Assembly: GCA_002423105.1 (NCBI GenBank)
Contig: DIUT01000059.1
Coordinates: forward strand, 62,001-126,000
Length of the DNA: 64,000 nt
Origin: Geobacter sp. UBA6151
GTDB taxonomy: Bacteria; Desulfobacterota; Desulfuromonadia; Geobacterales; Pseudopelobacteraceae
Direction: 5' to 3'
Shown: piece after piece, positions 7,965 through 16,728 of the stretch
Layout: each line of letters opens with the position of its first letter
Numbering within the stretch: position 1 is the first letter of the stretch
Made by a program: the position numbers and the translations under genes
Notes under the pieces: model-generated
Told to the model about the DNA's origin: nothing
What the model saw: only the letters and a program-made list of their open reading frames with translations
Database searches by the model: none

Positions 7965-9215
7965 GTGAATTTACAGGAATTAAAAGGCAAGAAGATCAGT
8001 GAGCTGAATACCATTGCCCGCGAGTTAAATATTGAGGGGGCCTCAGGTCTGCGCAAGCAGGATCTGATCTTTGCTATCCTCAATGCCCAGACGGAACAGA
8101 ACGGCTCCATCTACGGTGAAGGGGTTCTGGAAATTCTGCAGGACGGCTTCGGCTTCCTGCGGGCAACCGACTACAACTATCTTCCGGGTCCTGACGACAT
8201 CTATGTTTCTCCCAGTCAGATCCGGCGTTTCAATCTGCGTACCGGCGATACGGTTGCCGGTCAGATACGCCCTCCCAAGGAAGGGGAGCGCTACTTTGCC
8301 CTGTTGAAGGTAGAAAACCTCAACTATGAACCCCCCGAGGCGGCCCGCGACAAGACGCTGTTCGACAACCTGACTCCGCTCTATCCGGAAGAAAAACTGA
8401 AGCTGGAAACCGCTCCCGACAACTTCGGCATGCGGGTTATGGAACTAATCTCTCCCATCGGCAAGGGACAGCGCGGTCTCATCGTGGCCCCTCCCCGCAC
8501 CGGCAAAACCATGCTGATCCAGAACATCGCCAACTCCATCGCCGAGAACCATCCTGAGGTCTACCTGATCGTCCTGCTGATCGATGAACGGCCCGAAGAG
8601 GTTACCGATATGCAGCGTTCAGTCAAGGGCGAGGTTGTTTCCTCAACCTTTGACGAGCCTGCCACCCGCCACGTCCAGGTGGCAGAAATGGTGATAGAGA
8701 AAGCCAAGCGACTGGTGGAACACAAAAAAGATGTCGTGATTTTGCTGGATTCCATCACCCGTTTGGCTCGGGCTTACAACACCGTGCTGCCACCATCAGG
8801 CAAGATCCTGACTGGCGGTGTGGATGCAAACGCCCTGCAGAAGCCAAAGCGCTTCTTCGGAGCGGCTCGTAATATAGAAGAAGGCGGTTCATTGACCATC
8901 ATCGCCACCGCCCTGGTGGATACCGGCAGCAAGATGGACGAAGTGATCTTTGAAGAATTCAAGGGAACCGGCAACATGGAGGTTCATCTGGACCGCCGTC
9001 TGGTTGAAAAGCGTACCTTCCCGGCCATTGACATCAATAAATCCGGCACCCGCAAGGAGGAACTGCTGATCGAGAAGGTATCTCTGAACCGGATATGGAT
9101 CCTGCGCAAGGTCATTCATCCGATGAACGTAGTGGACAGCATGGAATTCCTTTTGGACAAGCTTTCCGAGACAAAAACCAACCAGGAGTTTCTTGACTCC
9201 ATGAACAAGGCGTAA
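7965..9215 (+). CDS. rho: Transcription termination factor Rho
   Basis: Rho is the hexameric RNA helicase that ends factor-dependent transcription. The product (416 aa) has the N-terminal helical domain (NLQELKGKKISELNTIARELNIEGASGLRKQ), an RNA-binding cold-shock fold (YGEGVLEILQDGFGFLR), and the ATPase core with Walker A APPRTGKTM and the Q/R-loop segments (SGKILTGGVDANAL, GTGNMEVHLDR). An open frame continues 19 codons upstream, but a strong AGGAG at 7951-7955 stands 9 bases before the GTG at 7965, so GTG is chosen. rpmE follows after 98 bp. Confidence 0.96.
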   Translation: MNLQELKGKKISELNTIARELNIEGASGLRKQDLIFAILNAQTEQNGSIYGEGVLEILQDGFGFLRATDYNYLPGPDDIYVSPSQIRRFNLRTGDTVAGQIRPPKEGERYFALLKVENLNYEPPEAARDKTLFDNLTPLYPEEKLKLETAPDNFGMRVMELISPIGKGQRGLIVAPPRTGKTMLIQNIANSIAENHPEVYLIVLLIDERPEEVTDMQRSVKGEVVSSTFDEPATRHVQVAEMVIEKAKRLVEHKKDVVILLDSITRLARAYNTVLPPSGKILTGGVDANALQKPKRFFGAARNIEEGGSLTIIATALVDTGSKMDEVIFEEFKGTGNMEVHLDRRLVEKRTFPAIDINKSGTRKEELLIEKVSLNRIWILRKVIHPMNVVDSMEFLLDKLSETKTNQEFLDSMNKA

Positions 9216-9313
9216 AAAACCGCTTGTCAGGCGACTGTCGAATCCGATACAGTAGCAGACTGAACATATCACAGCTTTATCAACGAGCTGCATGAAAGAG
9301 GAGGAAACACCAG

Positions 9314-9514
9314 ATGAGAGAAGGAATCCACCCAAACTACAGTGAAATCAGTGTGAAGTGCGCCTGTGGCAACACGTTTGCCACCCGTTCCACCCGCAAG
9401 GAGATTTTTACTGAAATCTGTTCTGCCTGTCATCCATTTTTCACCGGCAAGCAAAAACTGGTGGATACCGCCGGTCGCGTCGAGCGGTTCAAGAGGCGTT
9501 ACGCCAAAGCTTAG
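9314..9514 (+). CDS. rpmE: 50S ribosomal protein L31 (zinc-binding type)
   Basis: The 66-residue protein is L31 of the large subunit. It keeps four cysteines (16, 18, 36 and 39, in CACGNTF and EICSACHPFF), the zinc-holding C+ form rather than the zinc-free paralogue used under zinc limitation. The start MREGIHPNYSEI and the end GRVERFKRRYAK are typical. A GAGGA ribosome site precedes the ATG. It lies behind rho and ends at a terminator at 9535-9569. Confidence 0.97.
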   Translation: MREGIHPNYSEISVKCACGNTFATRSTRKEIFTEICSACHPFFTGKQKLVDTAGRVERFKRRYAKA

Positions 9515-9534
9515 TGCGACAGTACAAAATGTCA

Positions 9535-9569
9535 GGGGGGATGCATCACGCTGGTGCAGCCCCCTTTTT
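9535..9569 (+). terminator. Rho-independent terminator after rpmE
   Basis: Five G-C pairs (9536-9540 with 960-9564) close an interrupted stem containing GCATC/GGTGC, followed by five Ts. It falls only about 17 bp before the thyX ATG, so it may also act as an attenuator for thyX. Confidence 0.6.
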
Positions 9570-9586
9570 GCATCCTGGGGGATGAG

Positions 9587-10279
9587 ATGAATATTGAATT
9601 ATTACAGCACACGCCCGATCCGGAGCAGACAGTTGCACTGGCAGCCCGCCTCTGCTATTCGCCATCCGGTCTTAACGAACTGTTGGAGCGTGCCGAAGCT
9701 GGCGACATCACCACATTCATCAACAAGATCATGTCCCTGGGGCACCATTCCGTGCTGGAACATGCCAGTTTTACCTTTGGCATCGAGGGAATATCAAGGG
9801 TGACCAGCCATCAGCTGGTGCGCCATCGCCTCGCCTCGTACTCCCAACAATCCCAACGCTACGTTTCCCATGTGGAACGTTTCGATGCCGTAATGCCGCC
9901 ATCCATTGCCGCAGATGAAGAGGCAAAACGGATATTCGATTTTACGGTGGGTGTCGTACATCAGGCTTACAAGCAGCTCTCCGAAATGGGCATCACTGCC
10001 GAAGACGCCCGCTATTTGCTGCCGAACGCCACTTCAACCAAGATCATCGTCACCATGAACGCGCGTGAACTGCTGCACTTCTTTGCTCTGCGTTGTTGTG
10101 AGCGGGCGCAGTGGGAGATCCGCTCCATGGCGGTGGGGATGCTGAAACTGGCACAAAAGGTTGCGCCCACTATTTTCAGAGATGCCGGCCCCGGCTGCAT
10201 AGGCGGACCGTGTCCGGAAGGCGACTTCTGCTGCGGCAGAACAGTCGAAGTACGTAAACAGTTCAGGAGTCTCAACTAA
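9587..10279 (+). CDS. thyX: FAD-dependent thymidylate synthase
   Basis: ThyX makes dTMP from dUMP using FAD, NADPH and methylene-tetrahydrofolate, and replaces the classical ThyA. The signature RHRLASYSQQSQRY (RHRxxSxxxxSxR) is present, as are the C-terminal substrate-binding segments (ALRCCERAQWEIR). The frame is open further upstream, but the ATG at 9587 behind GGGGGATGAG gives the expected N-terminus MNIELLQHTPDPE and 230 aa. The next gene starts at the base after its stop codon. Near the C-terminus a cysteine-rich tail (CIGGPCPEGDFCCG) is present. Confidence 0.96.
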   Translation: MNIELLQHTPDPEQTVALAARLCYSPSGLNELLERAEAGDITTFINKIMSLGHHSVLEHASFTFGIEGISRVTSHQLVRHRLASYSQQSQRYVSHVERFDAVMPPSIAADEEAKRIFDFTVGVVHQAYKQLSEMGITAEDARYLLPNATSTKIIVTMNARELLHFFALRCCERAQWEIRSMAVGMLKLAQKVAPTIFRDAGPGCIGGPCPEGDFCCGRTVEVRKQFRSLN

Positions 10280-11194
10280 ATGGAGAAAATCAATATTGGC
10301 GGCCAAGCGGTCCTGGAAGGGGTCATGATGCGGGCCCCCCGTGCCATGGCTATAGCTGTGCGGCGGCCTTCGGGTGAGATCGTAGTCCGGCGTGAGGCCA
10401 CGCCGCCGCTTTCTGAACGTTATCCCATTGTCAAACTGCCGATTCTCCGTGGTGCGGTAGCCTTGTTCACCTCGCTGATAATGGGCATACGGGCGCTTAA
10501 TTTCTCTGCCAACGAAGCCATCGCAGAAGAAGATGGGGAAGAGAAAAAAGAAGAACTTACTTCCTGGGCACTGGCCGGCACCATGGCAATTGCTTTCGGC
10601 TTCGGCATTGCCCTGTTTTTCTTTTTCCCCCTCTACCTGACCAAGCTTCTGGTGCCGGTCATCGGTGACAACAACATCATCTTTAACCTGGTGGATGGCG
10701 TAATCCGGGTTATTGTCTTTCTGCTCTACATCTGGTCCATCGCCCGGATGAAGGATATTCAACGGGTGTTTCAGTACCACGGGGCGGAACACAAAACCAT
10801 CTTCGCCTTCGAGGCCGGGGCGGAACTCTCCCTTGAAAGCGTCAAACGCTTCAGCCGTTTGCATCCCCGGTGCGGCACCAGCTTCCTGCTGATCGTCATG
10901 CTGGTCAGCATCGGGGTTTTCTCCCTGATCCCCAAAGCCTGGCCCTTTGCCGCCAAGGCTTTTTCACGCATTGTGCTTTTGCCGCTTATTGCCGGTATAT
11001 CGTACGAGTTTCTCAAGTGGAGCGCCAGGAACGACCAGCATCCGTTGGTGCGAATGGTAATTGCGCCGGGACTCGCCTTGCAACGCATGACCACCCGTGA
11101 GCCCGATGACGACCAGATCGAGGTGGCGATCCGTTCCGTAAAAGAAGCGCTGGATGAAAATGCCGGGTATAGCGATGACCGGATTGTGGTCTGA
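10280..11194 (+). CDS. DUF1385 (YqhQ-like) membrane protein
   Basis: This 304-aa protein starts MEKINIGGQAVLEGVMMRAP, the strongly conserved opening of the DUF1385 family, and has the central motif FQYHGAEHKTIFAFE and HPRCGTSF. Four or so membrane segments are visible (around 95-125, 135-160, 200-225 and 232-250). The family's biochemical role is not established. It starts directly after the thyX stop and runs into prfA, an order often seen in Geobacteraceae and Firmicutes, which suggests a housekeeping role. Confidence 0.9.
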   Translation: MEKINIGGQAVLEGVMMRAPRAMAIAVRRPSGEIVVRREATPPLSERYPIVKLPILRGAVALFTSLIMGIRALNFSANEAIAEEDGEEKKEELTSWALAGTMAIAFGFGIALFFFFPLYLTKLLVPVIGDNNIIFNLVDGVIRVIVFLLYIWSIARMKDIQRVFQYHGAEHKTIFAFEAGAELSLESVKRFSRLHPRCGTSFLLIVMLVSIGVFSLIPKAWPFAAKAFSRIVLLPLIAGISYEFLKWSARNDQHPLVRMVIAPGLALQRMTTREPDDDQIEVAIRSVKEALDENAGYSDDRIVV

Positions 11195-11206
11195 CGAGGT
11201 TCATGC

Positions 11207-12274
11207 ATGTTCGATAAAATACAAGATTTTGAAGTACGGTTTCAGGAGTTGGAATCACTCTTGTCCGACCCGGTGATCATCTCCAACCAGCCGGAGTTCC
11301 GTAAGCTTTCCCGTGAACACTCGGATTTGTCTCCAATTGTCGAGGCGTTTCGCCGCTACAAAAAGGTGCTTGCCGAACTGGAGGAAAACCGCGAATTGTT
11401 GTCCGATCCGGATATGAAGGAGATGGCGGAAGAGGAGTTGAGCCGCCTGACTGAAGAGCGGGACAGTCTGGATGCCGAGATCAAGTTGTTGTTGCTGCCC
11501 AAGGATCCCAACGATTCCCGGGATGTTATCCTGGAAATCCGGGCCGGAACCGGCGGTGATGAGTCAGCCCTCTTTGCTGGCGATCTGTTCCGGATGTATT
11601 CCCGTTTTGCCGAGAAAAATCGTTGGAAAGTGGAGATGCTTTCCTGTTCGGAGTCGGAACGAGGCGGCTTCAAGGAGGTGATCGCCTCCATTGAAGGGCA
11701 GGATGTCTATGCAAAGCTGAAGTTCGAATCCGGCACCCACCGGGTGCAGCGGGTACCGGAGACCGAGGCCCAGGGCAGGATTCACACGAGCGCCTGTACC
11801 GTGGCGATCATGGCCGAAGCTGAAGATGTGGATATCGAGATCCGACCGGATGATCTGAAGATTGACGTTTACCGTTCCTCCGGGGCCGGCGGCCAGCACG
11901 TCAACACAACCGACTCGGCGGTACGGATCACCCACCTGCCCACGGGCACCGTGGTTGCTTGCCAGGAAGAACGCAGCCAGATCAAGAACCGGGCCAAGGC
12001 GATGAAAGTGCTGAAGACCCGCATTCTTGACAACATTTTGCAGGAACAGAACAGCAAAATGGCCGCAGACCGCAAGCAGCAGGTGGGCTCAGGTGACCGC
12101 TCCGAGCGAATTCGCACCTACAACTTCCCCCAAGGCAGGATGACCGACCACCGCATCGGTCTGACCCTCTACCGCCTTGATTCCATCATAGCCGGAGATA
12201 TTGAAGAGATTACCGACGCCCTGCGCACCCACTACCAGATGGAGGCGCTGAAGGCCCAAAGTGAAGCAAGCTGA
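11207..12274 (+). CDS. prfA: Peptide chain release factor 1
   Basis: RF1 reads UAA and UAG and triggers peptide release. The 355-aa protein has the codon-reading tripeptide P-x-T as PET (184-186) rather than the SPF of RF2, the peptide-release GGQ motif at 228-230 (SSGAGGQHVNTTDSAV), and the four-domain length of the family. prmC, which methylates the GGQ glutamine, overlaps its 3' end by 14 bp. Confidence 0.97.
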   Translation: MFDKIQDFEVRFQELESLLSDPVIISNQPEFRKLSREHSDLSPIVEAFRRYKKVLAELEENRELLSDPDMKEMAEEELSRLTEERDSLDAEIKLLLLPKDPNDSRDVILEIRAGTGGDESALFAGDLFRMYSRFAEKNRWKVEMLSCSESERGGFKEVIASIEGQDVYAKLKFESGTHRVQRVPETEAQGRIHTSACTVAIMAEAEDVDIEIRPDDLKIDVYRSSGAGGQHVNTTDSAVRITHLPTGTVVACQEERSQIKNRAKAMKVLKTRILDNILQEQNSKMAADRKQQVGSGDRSERIRTYNFPQGRMTDHRIGLTLYRLDSIIAGDIEEITDALRTHYQMEALKAQSEAS

Positions 12275-13127
12275 CGACATCTGGACAACCCTCAAGGTCC
12301 TGACCTGGACCACTGGTTACCTCACAGAAAAGGGCGTTGAAAACGCCCGGCGCGAGGCGGAATGGCTGCTTTGCGCCGCCACCGGCCTGGATCGCGTTGG
12401 GCTGTACCTTAACTTTGAAAAACCTCTGAATGACCAGGAGCTGACTGGCTTCCGCGCACTTGTTGCCCGTCGTGGCAAGCGGGAGCCGCTCCAGCATATC
12501 CTGGGAACCCAGGAGTTTGATGGCCTTTCCTTTGAAGTCTCCCCTGCGGTCCTGATTCCTCGGCATGATACGGAAGTCTTGATTGAGGAAGCGTTGCGAG
12601 TGGTTCCGCATGCCAAAACAGTGCTGGATATCGGCACCGGCTCTGGCTGTATCGCCATCGCCCTGGCTCACCGTCTGCCACAGGCAGTGGTTGTGGCGGT
12701 TGATCTCTCGACAGATGCGCTGGTTGTTGCGAGACACAATGCAGAACGTAACGGTGTGGCAGTTGAATTCCTGCTAGGTTCATTTTTGCAGCCGGTAGCT
12801 GGACGAACTTTTGACCTGATCGCCTCCAATCCCCCCTATATTACCACCGCTGATCTTGCCGACCTCCAGCCGGAGGTGCGGGATTTTGAGCCGAGATTGG
12901 CTCTTGATGGCGGACAGGACGGTCTGGATGCCTACCGCGTCATTATTGCTGAAGCTCCTGACTTTCTGAATCCCGGTGGCTGGCTGTTACTGGAACTGGG
13001 TGCAGGACAAGATGGTGATGTTGAAGCACTGCTTGTCAAGGCAGGGTTTACCGGTGTCATTACCGCAGCGGATAATGCCGGTATTAACAGGGTGGTGGGT
13101 GGCGTCTTAAATACTGTACACTTGTGA
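12261..13127 (+). CDS. prmC: Release factor glutamine N5-methyltransferase
   Basis: PrmC methylates the glutamine of the GGQ motif in RF1 and RF2. The 288-aa product has an N-terminal helical domain, the SAM-binding loop VLDIGTGSGCIAIALA (about 121-136) and the catalytic NPPY at 190-193. It begins with GTG inside the end of prfA (14-bp overlap), with AAGG about 7 bases upstream. Its last 21 bp overlap the end of the convergent diguanylate cyclase gene. Confidence 0.96.
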   Translation: MKQADDIWTTLKVLTWTTGYLTEKGVENARREAEWLLCAATGLDRVGLYLNFEKPLNDQELTGFRALVARRGKREPLQHILGTQEFDGLSFEVSPAVLIPRHDTEVLIEEALRVVPHAKTVLDIGTGSGCIAIALAHRLPQAVVVAVDLSTDALVVARHNAERNGVAVEFLLGSFLQPVAGRTFDLIASNPPYITTADLADLQPEVRDFEPRLALDGGQDGLDAYRVIIAEAPDFLNPGGWLLLELGAGQDGDVEALLVKAGFTGVITAADNAGINRVVGGVLNTVHL

Positions 13128-14912
13128 TCCTTTCAGCTGTTTGTTCCGGTACATCTCTTCATCAGCACGTTTCAGCGCATCATGCAACTGCTCGCTCCGT
13201 TCGGCCGTGGCGCACCCCAAGGATATACTCAGACAGTAACACTGGTTGCTCTTGTTGAGTACAGCCAGGCATGCATGTATCCGTTGTATCGCTTTCCTGG
13301 CTGTTTCCGCATCGGTACCATGCAGAATAACGGCAAACTCATCGCCACCTATGCGCGAGATGATGTCGTCACCCCTGAACGACTGTTGAAATGCGCAGGC
13401 TGCCTGTATGATCAGCCGGTCTCCATCCTGATGCCCGAAGGTGTCATTTACCAACTTCAGCCCGTCAATATCAGCAAAGACGATGCTCACCGGATACTGG
13501 CGGCTCTGTTCCAGCCGTGCCATTTCAATGTCAAAATAGGAGCGATTGAACAGCCCGGTCAACGAGTCGTGCATGCTGATATACTGAAGTTTTTCCTCCT
13601 GCATCTTTTTTCCGGTAATATTGCGAAGCATTCCGGAAACCCGTGTAGGAGTCCCGTTCTCATCCCTTGAGACCACCTTGCCTCTGAAATTTACCCATTC
13701 GTGTTGTTTGTGCCGAGTGATTATCCGGATATCTATCTCAAAGGCTGATGATGTTTTGGTCAACTGATCATATATGACGGTCCGTACACGCTCCAGATCA
13801 TCATGGTGAACCAGTTTCATCAGCGTATGTACGGTTGATCTGTGCCTCTCTTTCGGAAATCCGATCATTTCGATCAGTCGATCGCTCAGGTTAATACTTC
13901 CGCTGTCGATATCCCAGTCCAACAGGCCGTCATTGCTCCCCTCCAGCACCAGTTTCAGGCGTTCTTCGCTTGCCTTGAGCAGTGATTCAGCCTGTTTGCG
14001 CCGCTCTTCAAACTGAAAGTTGTCCAGTGCAAAGGAGATGCTTTCCGCCACTTCCTGAAAGAGACAGAGGCTTTCATCGTCAAAATAATCTTTTGTTCCG
14101 GCATAGACCTTGAGCGCTCCGATGTTTGTGCCATTCTGGCTGAAGGGAAAGGCTGCTGAAGAGTTGATACCGTTGGCACGAGCTTCAATCCGCCATGGAG
14201 TGGTTGCGGGATCGTTATGGAAGTCATTGCAGATGTATGGTTTTCCGTTGCGTATGGCAATGCCGGTTGGTCCGCAACCTTCCTGACGGTGAGGATCTAT
14301 TGAAACAGTAAGCTTATTCAGGTATTCGATTGCTTTACCGAAGGACGAGACCAGGATAATCTTGCCCGATTCCGGATCAACGGTTCCGATTATGGCAAGG
14401 AGCAGTTTGCCGTTTTCAACCGCAATGCGGCAAACCTCATTGAACAACTCTTCCTTGTTTTTCAGGTGCATGATTGCTTTGTTGGTATGACTTAAAGCTT
14501 CGTACAGGTTTTTGAGGCGGAAAAGGAGGTCTTCCTGCTCCTTGCGTTCGGTGGCGTTGCGAACCACCTCGACAACAGCCACGGTTTCACCGGAATAGTT
14601 ACGAATCGGCGAGGCACAGGTCTCAAAAATGTAGGTCAGAGAATCCATTGTCACTGTCCGTTCAACGGTATGGATGTCACCGCTGGCCAGACAGGCTGCC
14701 ACCGGGCAACCGGGACAGATATTGGTCGCTTGCCGGTACGCCTCGTAGCACAATTGCCCGATACATTCACCGAACATTTTTTTCATGGTCTGGTTCTGGT
14801 AGATGATCCTGAAATCAAGATCATGTACCGTGATGCCGTCTCCTGCTGCTGCGATAATCTCCTCGTCCTTTATCGCTCCAATGCAGATATGCTTCTTTCT
14901 GTCATCTACCAC
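13107..14912 (-). CDS. Diguanylate cyclase with Cys-rich PAS, GAF and PAS sensor domains
   Basis: This 601-aa soluble protein should make c-di-GMP in response to a cytoplasmic signal. Order: an N-terminal PAS (about 15-130) with five cysteines at 50, 55, 66, 69 and 74 (including CPGC), a GAF domain (about 150-300), a PAS domain with PAC tail (about 315-435), and a GGDEF domain with intact RIGGDEFAVIL near residue 540. The product-inhibition I-site RGDD sits five residues before GGDEF. There are no membrane segments. The start is a GTG 8 bases after AAGGGG. The cysteine set suggests metal or redox sensing, but this is inference. It converges on prmC, overlapping by 21 bp. Confidence 0.92.
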   Translation of the reverse strand: MVDDRKKHICIGAIKDEEIIAAAGDGITVHDLDFRIIYQNQTMKKMFGECIGQLCYEAYRQATNICPGCPVAACLASGDIHTVERTVTMDSLTYIFETCASPIRNYSGETVAVVEVVRNATERKEQEDLLFRLKNLYEALSHTNKAIMHLKNKEELFNEVCRIAVENGKLLLAIIGTVDPESGKIILVSSFGKAIEYLNKLTVSIDPHRQEGCGPTGIAIRNGKPYICNDFHNDPATTPWRIEARANGINSSAAFPFSQNGTNIGALKVYAGTKDYFDDESLCLFQEVAESISFALDNFQFEERRKQAESLLKASEERLKLVLEGSNDGLLDWDIDSGSINLSDRLIEMIGFPKERHRSTVHTLMKLVHHDDLERVRTVIYDQLTKTSSAFEIDIRIITRHKQHEWVNFRGKVVSRDENGTPTRVSGMLRNITGKKMQEEKLQYISMHDSLTGLFNRSYFDIEMARLEQSRQYPVSIVFADIDGLKLVNDTFGHQDGDRLIIQAACAFQQSFRGDDIISRIGGDEFAVILHGTDAETARKAIQRIHACLAVLNKSNQCYCLSISLGCATAERSEQLHDALKRADEEMYRNKQLKGSQVYSI

Positions 14913-14967
14913 CGGGACAACCCCTTTGTCTGATTAAAGTGGTGCGGAAATCCGCAGAAAATAATCT

Positions 14968-15948
14968 TCAATACTCTGATGGCTGGTCGGTAAAGACAGC
15001 CAGCGCCTGGTCATCGGCAAGGCGCGTGGTAATGGTTACCGGACGCTTGGTACCGTCTTTGCAGGTTATGGTGGCTTCCATCAGGATAGTCCTGGAACCG
15101 TCCTGCAGTGCCTTGTCACGTAACAGTTTCCAGCGTCGGCTGATGCTTTCCCGATATACAGGGTCCGGGTAGGCGTGATGCAGCCAGAGCCGGAATGTCG
15201 GGATGTCTTCACGGGTCCAGCCATAGCGTTCACAGAAGTGTCCGTTGAAGTGTTCAACCTGCCCGCTCTTGTCAGACCAGATGATGCCGACCGGCAGCAG
15301 TTCCATGATCTTCCAGGTGACCGAGTCATTGTCCTGGAGGTGCTGCTGGGCCTGTTTCAGTTGTGTAATATCGTAGGCAACCAGGAGCAGGTAATGTGCT
15401 CCCCGGCTCTCGAATGGCGTCAAGGTGCAGGCGATCCATATCTCTCTGTCGGTTGTAACCGGCACACAAAGTTCGCGATGCTGCTCGGTACCGCTGTGTA
15501 GTATGTTTTCTGCGACCTCCAGAAGTCCGGAACATTTCAATGAGTCAAGTGTATTGAAGTTCTGGGAAAGAAGCTGTTCCCGAGGAACCCTAAGTATCTG
15601 CCCCATGGCATCATTGGCAAGAATGCATTGGCCGGAACGCCTGAATACGGCAATTCCCACCGAAGATGAGTTTATGACGCAACGCTTAAGTTCGAACAGG
15701 TCATAGAGTTGCGGTCCGAATTCCGGGCGCTTTAGCTGAAATCCTTCGGCAAAATGATAGCTACGTTGCTGTTTGTCAAAATAGATCGGGTATCCTGCTT
15801 CCTGCAGGGTTCTGAGATAACGGTAAATCGTGCGTTCTCCTACACCCAGCGTTTCAGCCATAGTGGCCGCTGTCAACGGTTTGCGCATATCCAGCAGATT
15901 GACTATTTTTACCAACGCATCGAGTTTGTTGCTCAGATTGTTAGACAT
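14968..15948 (-). CDS. HTH-type regulator with two PAS domains
   Basis: The 326-aa protein opens with a winged helix-turn-helix of the YafY/HTH_11 kind (residues 1-60: LVKIVNLLDMRKPLTAATMAETLGVGERTIYRYLRTLQ), followed by two PAS-like domains (about 90-205 and 215-320), the second ending in ITCKDGTKRPVTITTRL. Such proteins are usually DNA-binding sensors of a small molecule or redox state. It lies 55 bp downstream of nothing on its own strand except the diguanylate cyclase gene (start 14912), so the two may be co-transcribed. It is divergent from hpt. The target is unknown. Confidence 0.85.
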   Translation of the reverse strand: MSNNLSNKLDALVKIVNLLDMRKPLTAATMAETLGVGERTIYRYLRTLQEAGYPIYFDKQQRSYHFAEGFQLKRPEFGPQLYDLFELKRCVINSSSVGIAVFRRSGQCILANDAMGQILRVPREQLLSQNFNTLDSLKCSGLLEVAENILHSGTEQHRELCVPVTTDREIWIACTLTPFESRGAHYLLLVAYDITQLKQAQQHLQDNDSVTWKIMELLPVGIIWSDKSGQVEHFNGHFCERYGWTREDIPTFRLWLHHAYPDPVYRESISRRWKLLRDKALQDGSRTILMEATITCKDGTKRPVTITTRLADDQALAVFTDQPSEY

Positions 15949-16040
15949 TTTCCGAGTTCCGCCTGGGATGTTGGATGTCCGGTCAGTAGCTGCTTCAGGA
16001 CACTCACCAATTGGATAGCGAGTTCAAATATCATAGAGTG

Positions 16041-16058
16041 CTGACAGCATTATGTCAG
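16041..16058. promoter_or_regulatory. Inverted repeat in the regulator-hpt divergent region
   Basis: CTGACA and TGTCAG are separated by six bases in the 225-bp divergent gap between the HTH-PAS regulator and hpt. It could be an operator for the regulator. The only evidence is symmetry and position. Confidence 0.3.
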
Positions 16059-16109
16059 TATGAGTTTTAAAAATACGTACAGACCGCCTCCGGATAATGT
16101 TGCGGATGC

Positions 16110-16137
16110 TTGCAGTTGCCGGATTTGGCAGTATAAT
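16110..16137 (+). promoter_or_regulatory. Sigma-70 promoter of hpt
   Basis: A perfect TATAAT (16132-16137) stands 16 bp after a partial -35 TTGCAG (16110-16115), about 36 bp before the hpt ATG. Confidence 0.55.
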
Positions 16138-16173
16138 TATTCGAATTCATAAACGGTATCGCAGGAGGATTGC

Positions 16174-16725
16174 ATGGAACGGATTGAGGCATTACGGGTG
16201 TTTGAAGAGGCGGACTGCCTTGCTGACCGGCAAGCGGTTGAAGAGGCCATTGTCAGAATGGCAACGGAAATTACGGCTCGGCTCGGCAAAAGCAACCCGG
16301 TCGTTTTCTGCGTCATGAACGGTGGCCTGATTATCACCGGACAGCTCCTGCCCCGCCTGCCCTTTCCCCTGGAAACCGGTTACCTGCATGCCACCCGTTA
16401 CGGACGCGAACTGAGCGGCGGCGAACTGGAATGGCTGGTATCACCTCAAATTGATCTATCTGGGCGGACGGTACTGCTGGTGGATGATATCCTTGATGAA
16501 GGGGTGACCCTCAAATCCCTGGCCGATGATTGCCGCAAGCGGGGAGCACGGGAAGTGCTGACCGCTGTGCTGGTTGAAAAGCTGCACGACCGTAAAATAG
16601 AGCCGGGCTACCGAGCCGACGTTACCGGTCTGAAGATTCCTGATCGCTTCGTGTTCGGCTACGGGCTGGATTACGACGGTATGTGGCGCAATGCGCCGGG
16701 AATTTATGCGGTGAAGGGGTTGTAG
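16174..16725 (+). CDS. hpt: Hypoxanthine-guanine phosphoribosyltransferase
   Basis: This 183-aa type I phosphoribosyltransferase salvages hypoxanthine/guanine with PRPP. The PRPP-binding motif VLLVDDILDEGVTL (about 109-122) and the N-terminal loop FCVMNGGLIITGQLL are clear, and the C-terminal purine-binding part (IPDRFVFGYGLDYDGMWRN) fits the HPRT group. A strong GCAGGAGG ribosome site lies before the ATG. The purine permease gene follows after 3 bp, which supports a salvage operon. Confidence 0.93.
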   Translation: MERIEALRVFEEADCLADRQAVEEAIVRMATEITARLGKSNPVVFCVMNGGLIITGQLLPRLPFPLETGYLHATRYGRELSGGELEWLVSPQIDLSGRTVLLVDDILDEGVTLKSLADDCRKRGAREVLTAVLVEKLHDRKIEPGYRADVTGLKIPDRFVFGYGLDYDGMWRNAPGIYAVKGL

Positions 16726-16728
16726 GGC

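Noticed and set aside
10034..10864. Long 276-codon minus-strand frame across thyX and the DUF1385 gene
   Set aside because: It is antisense to two well-supported genes and its translation is low in typical protein patterns.
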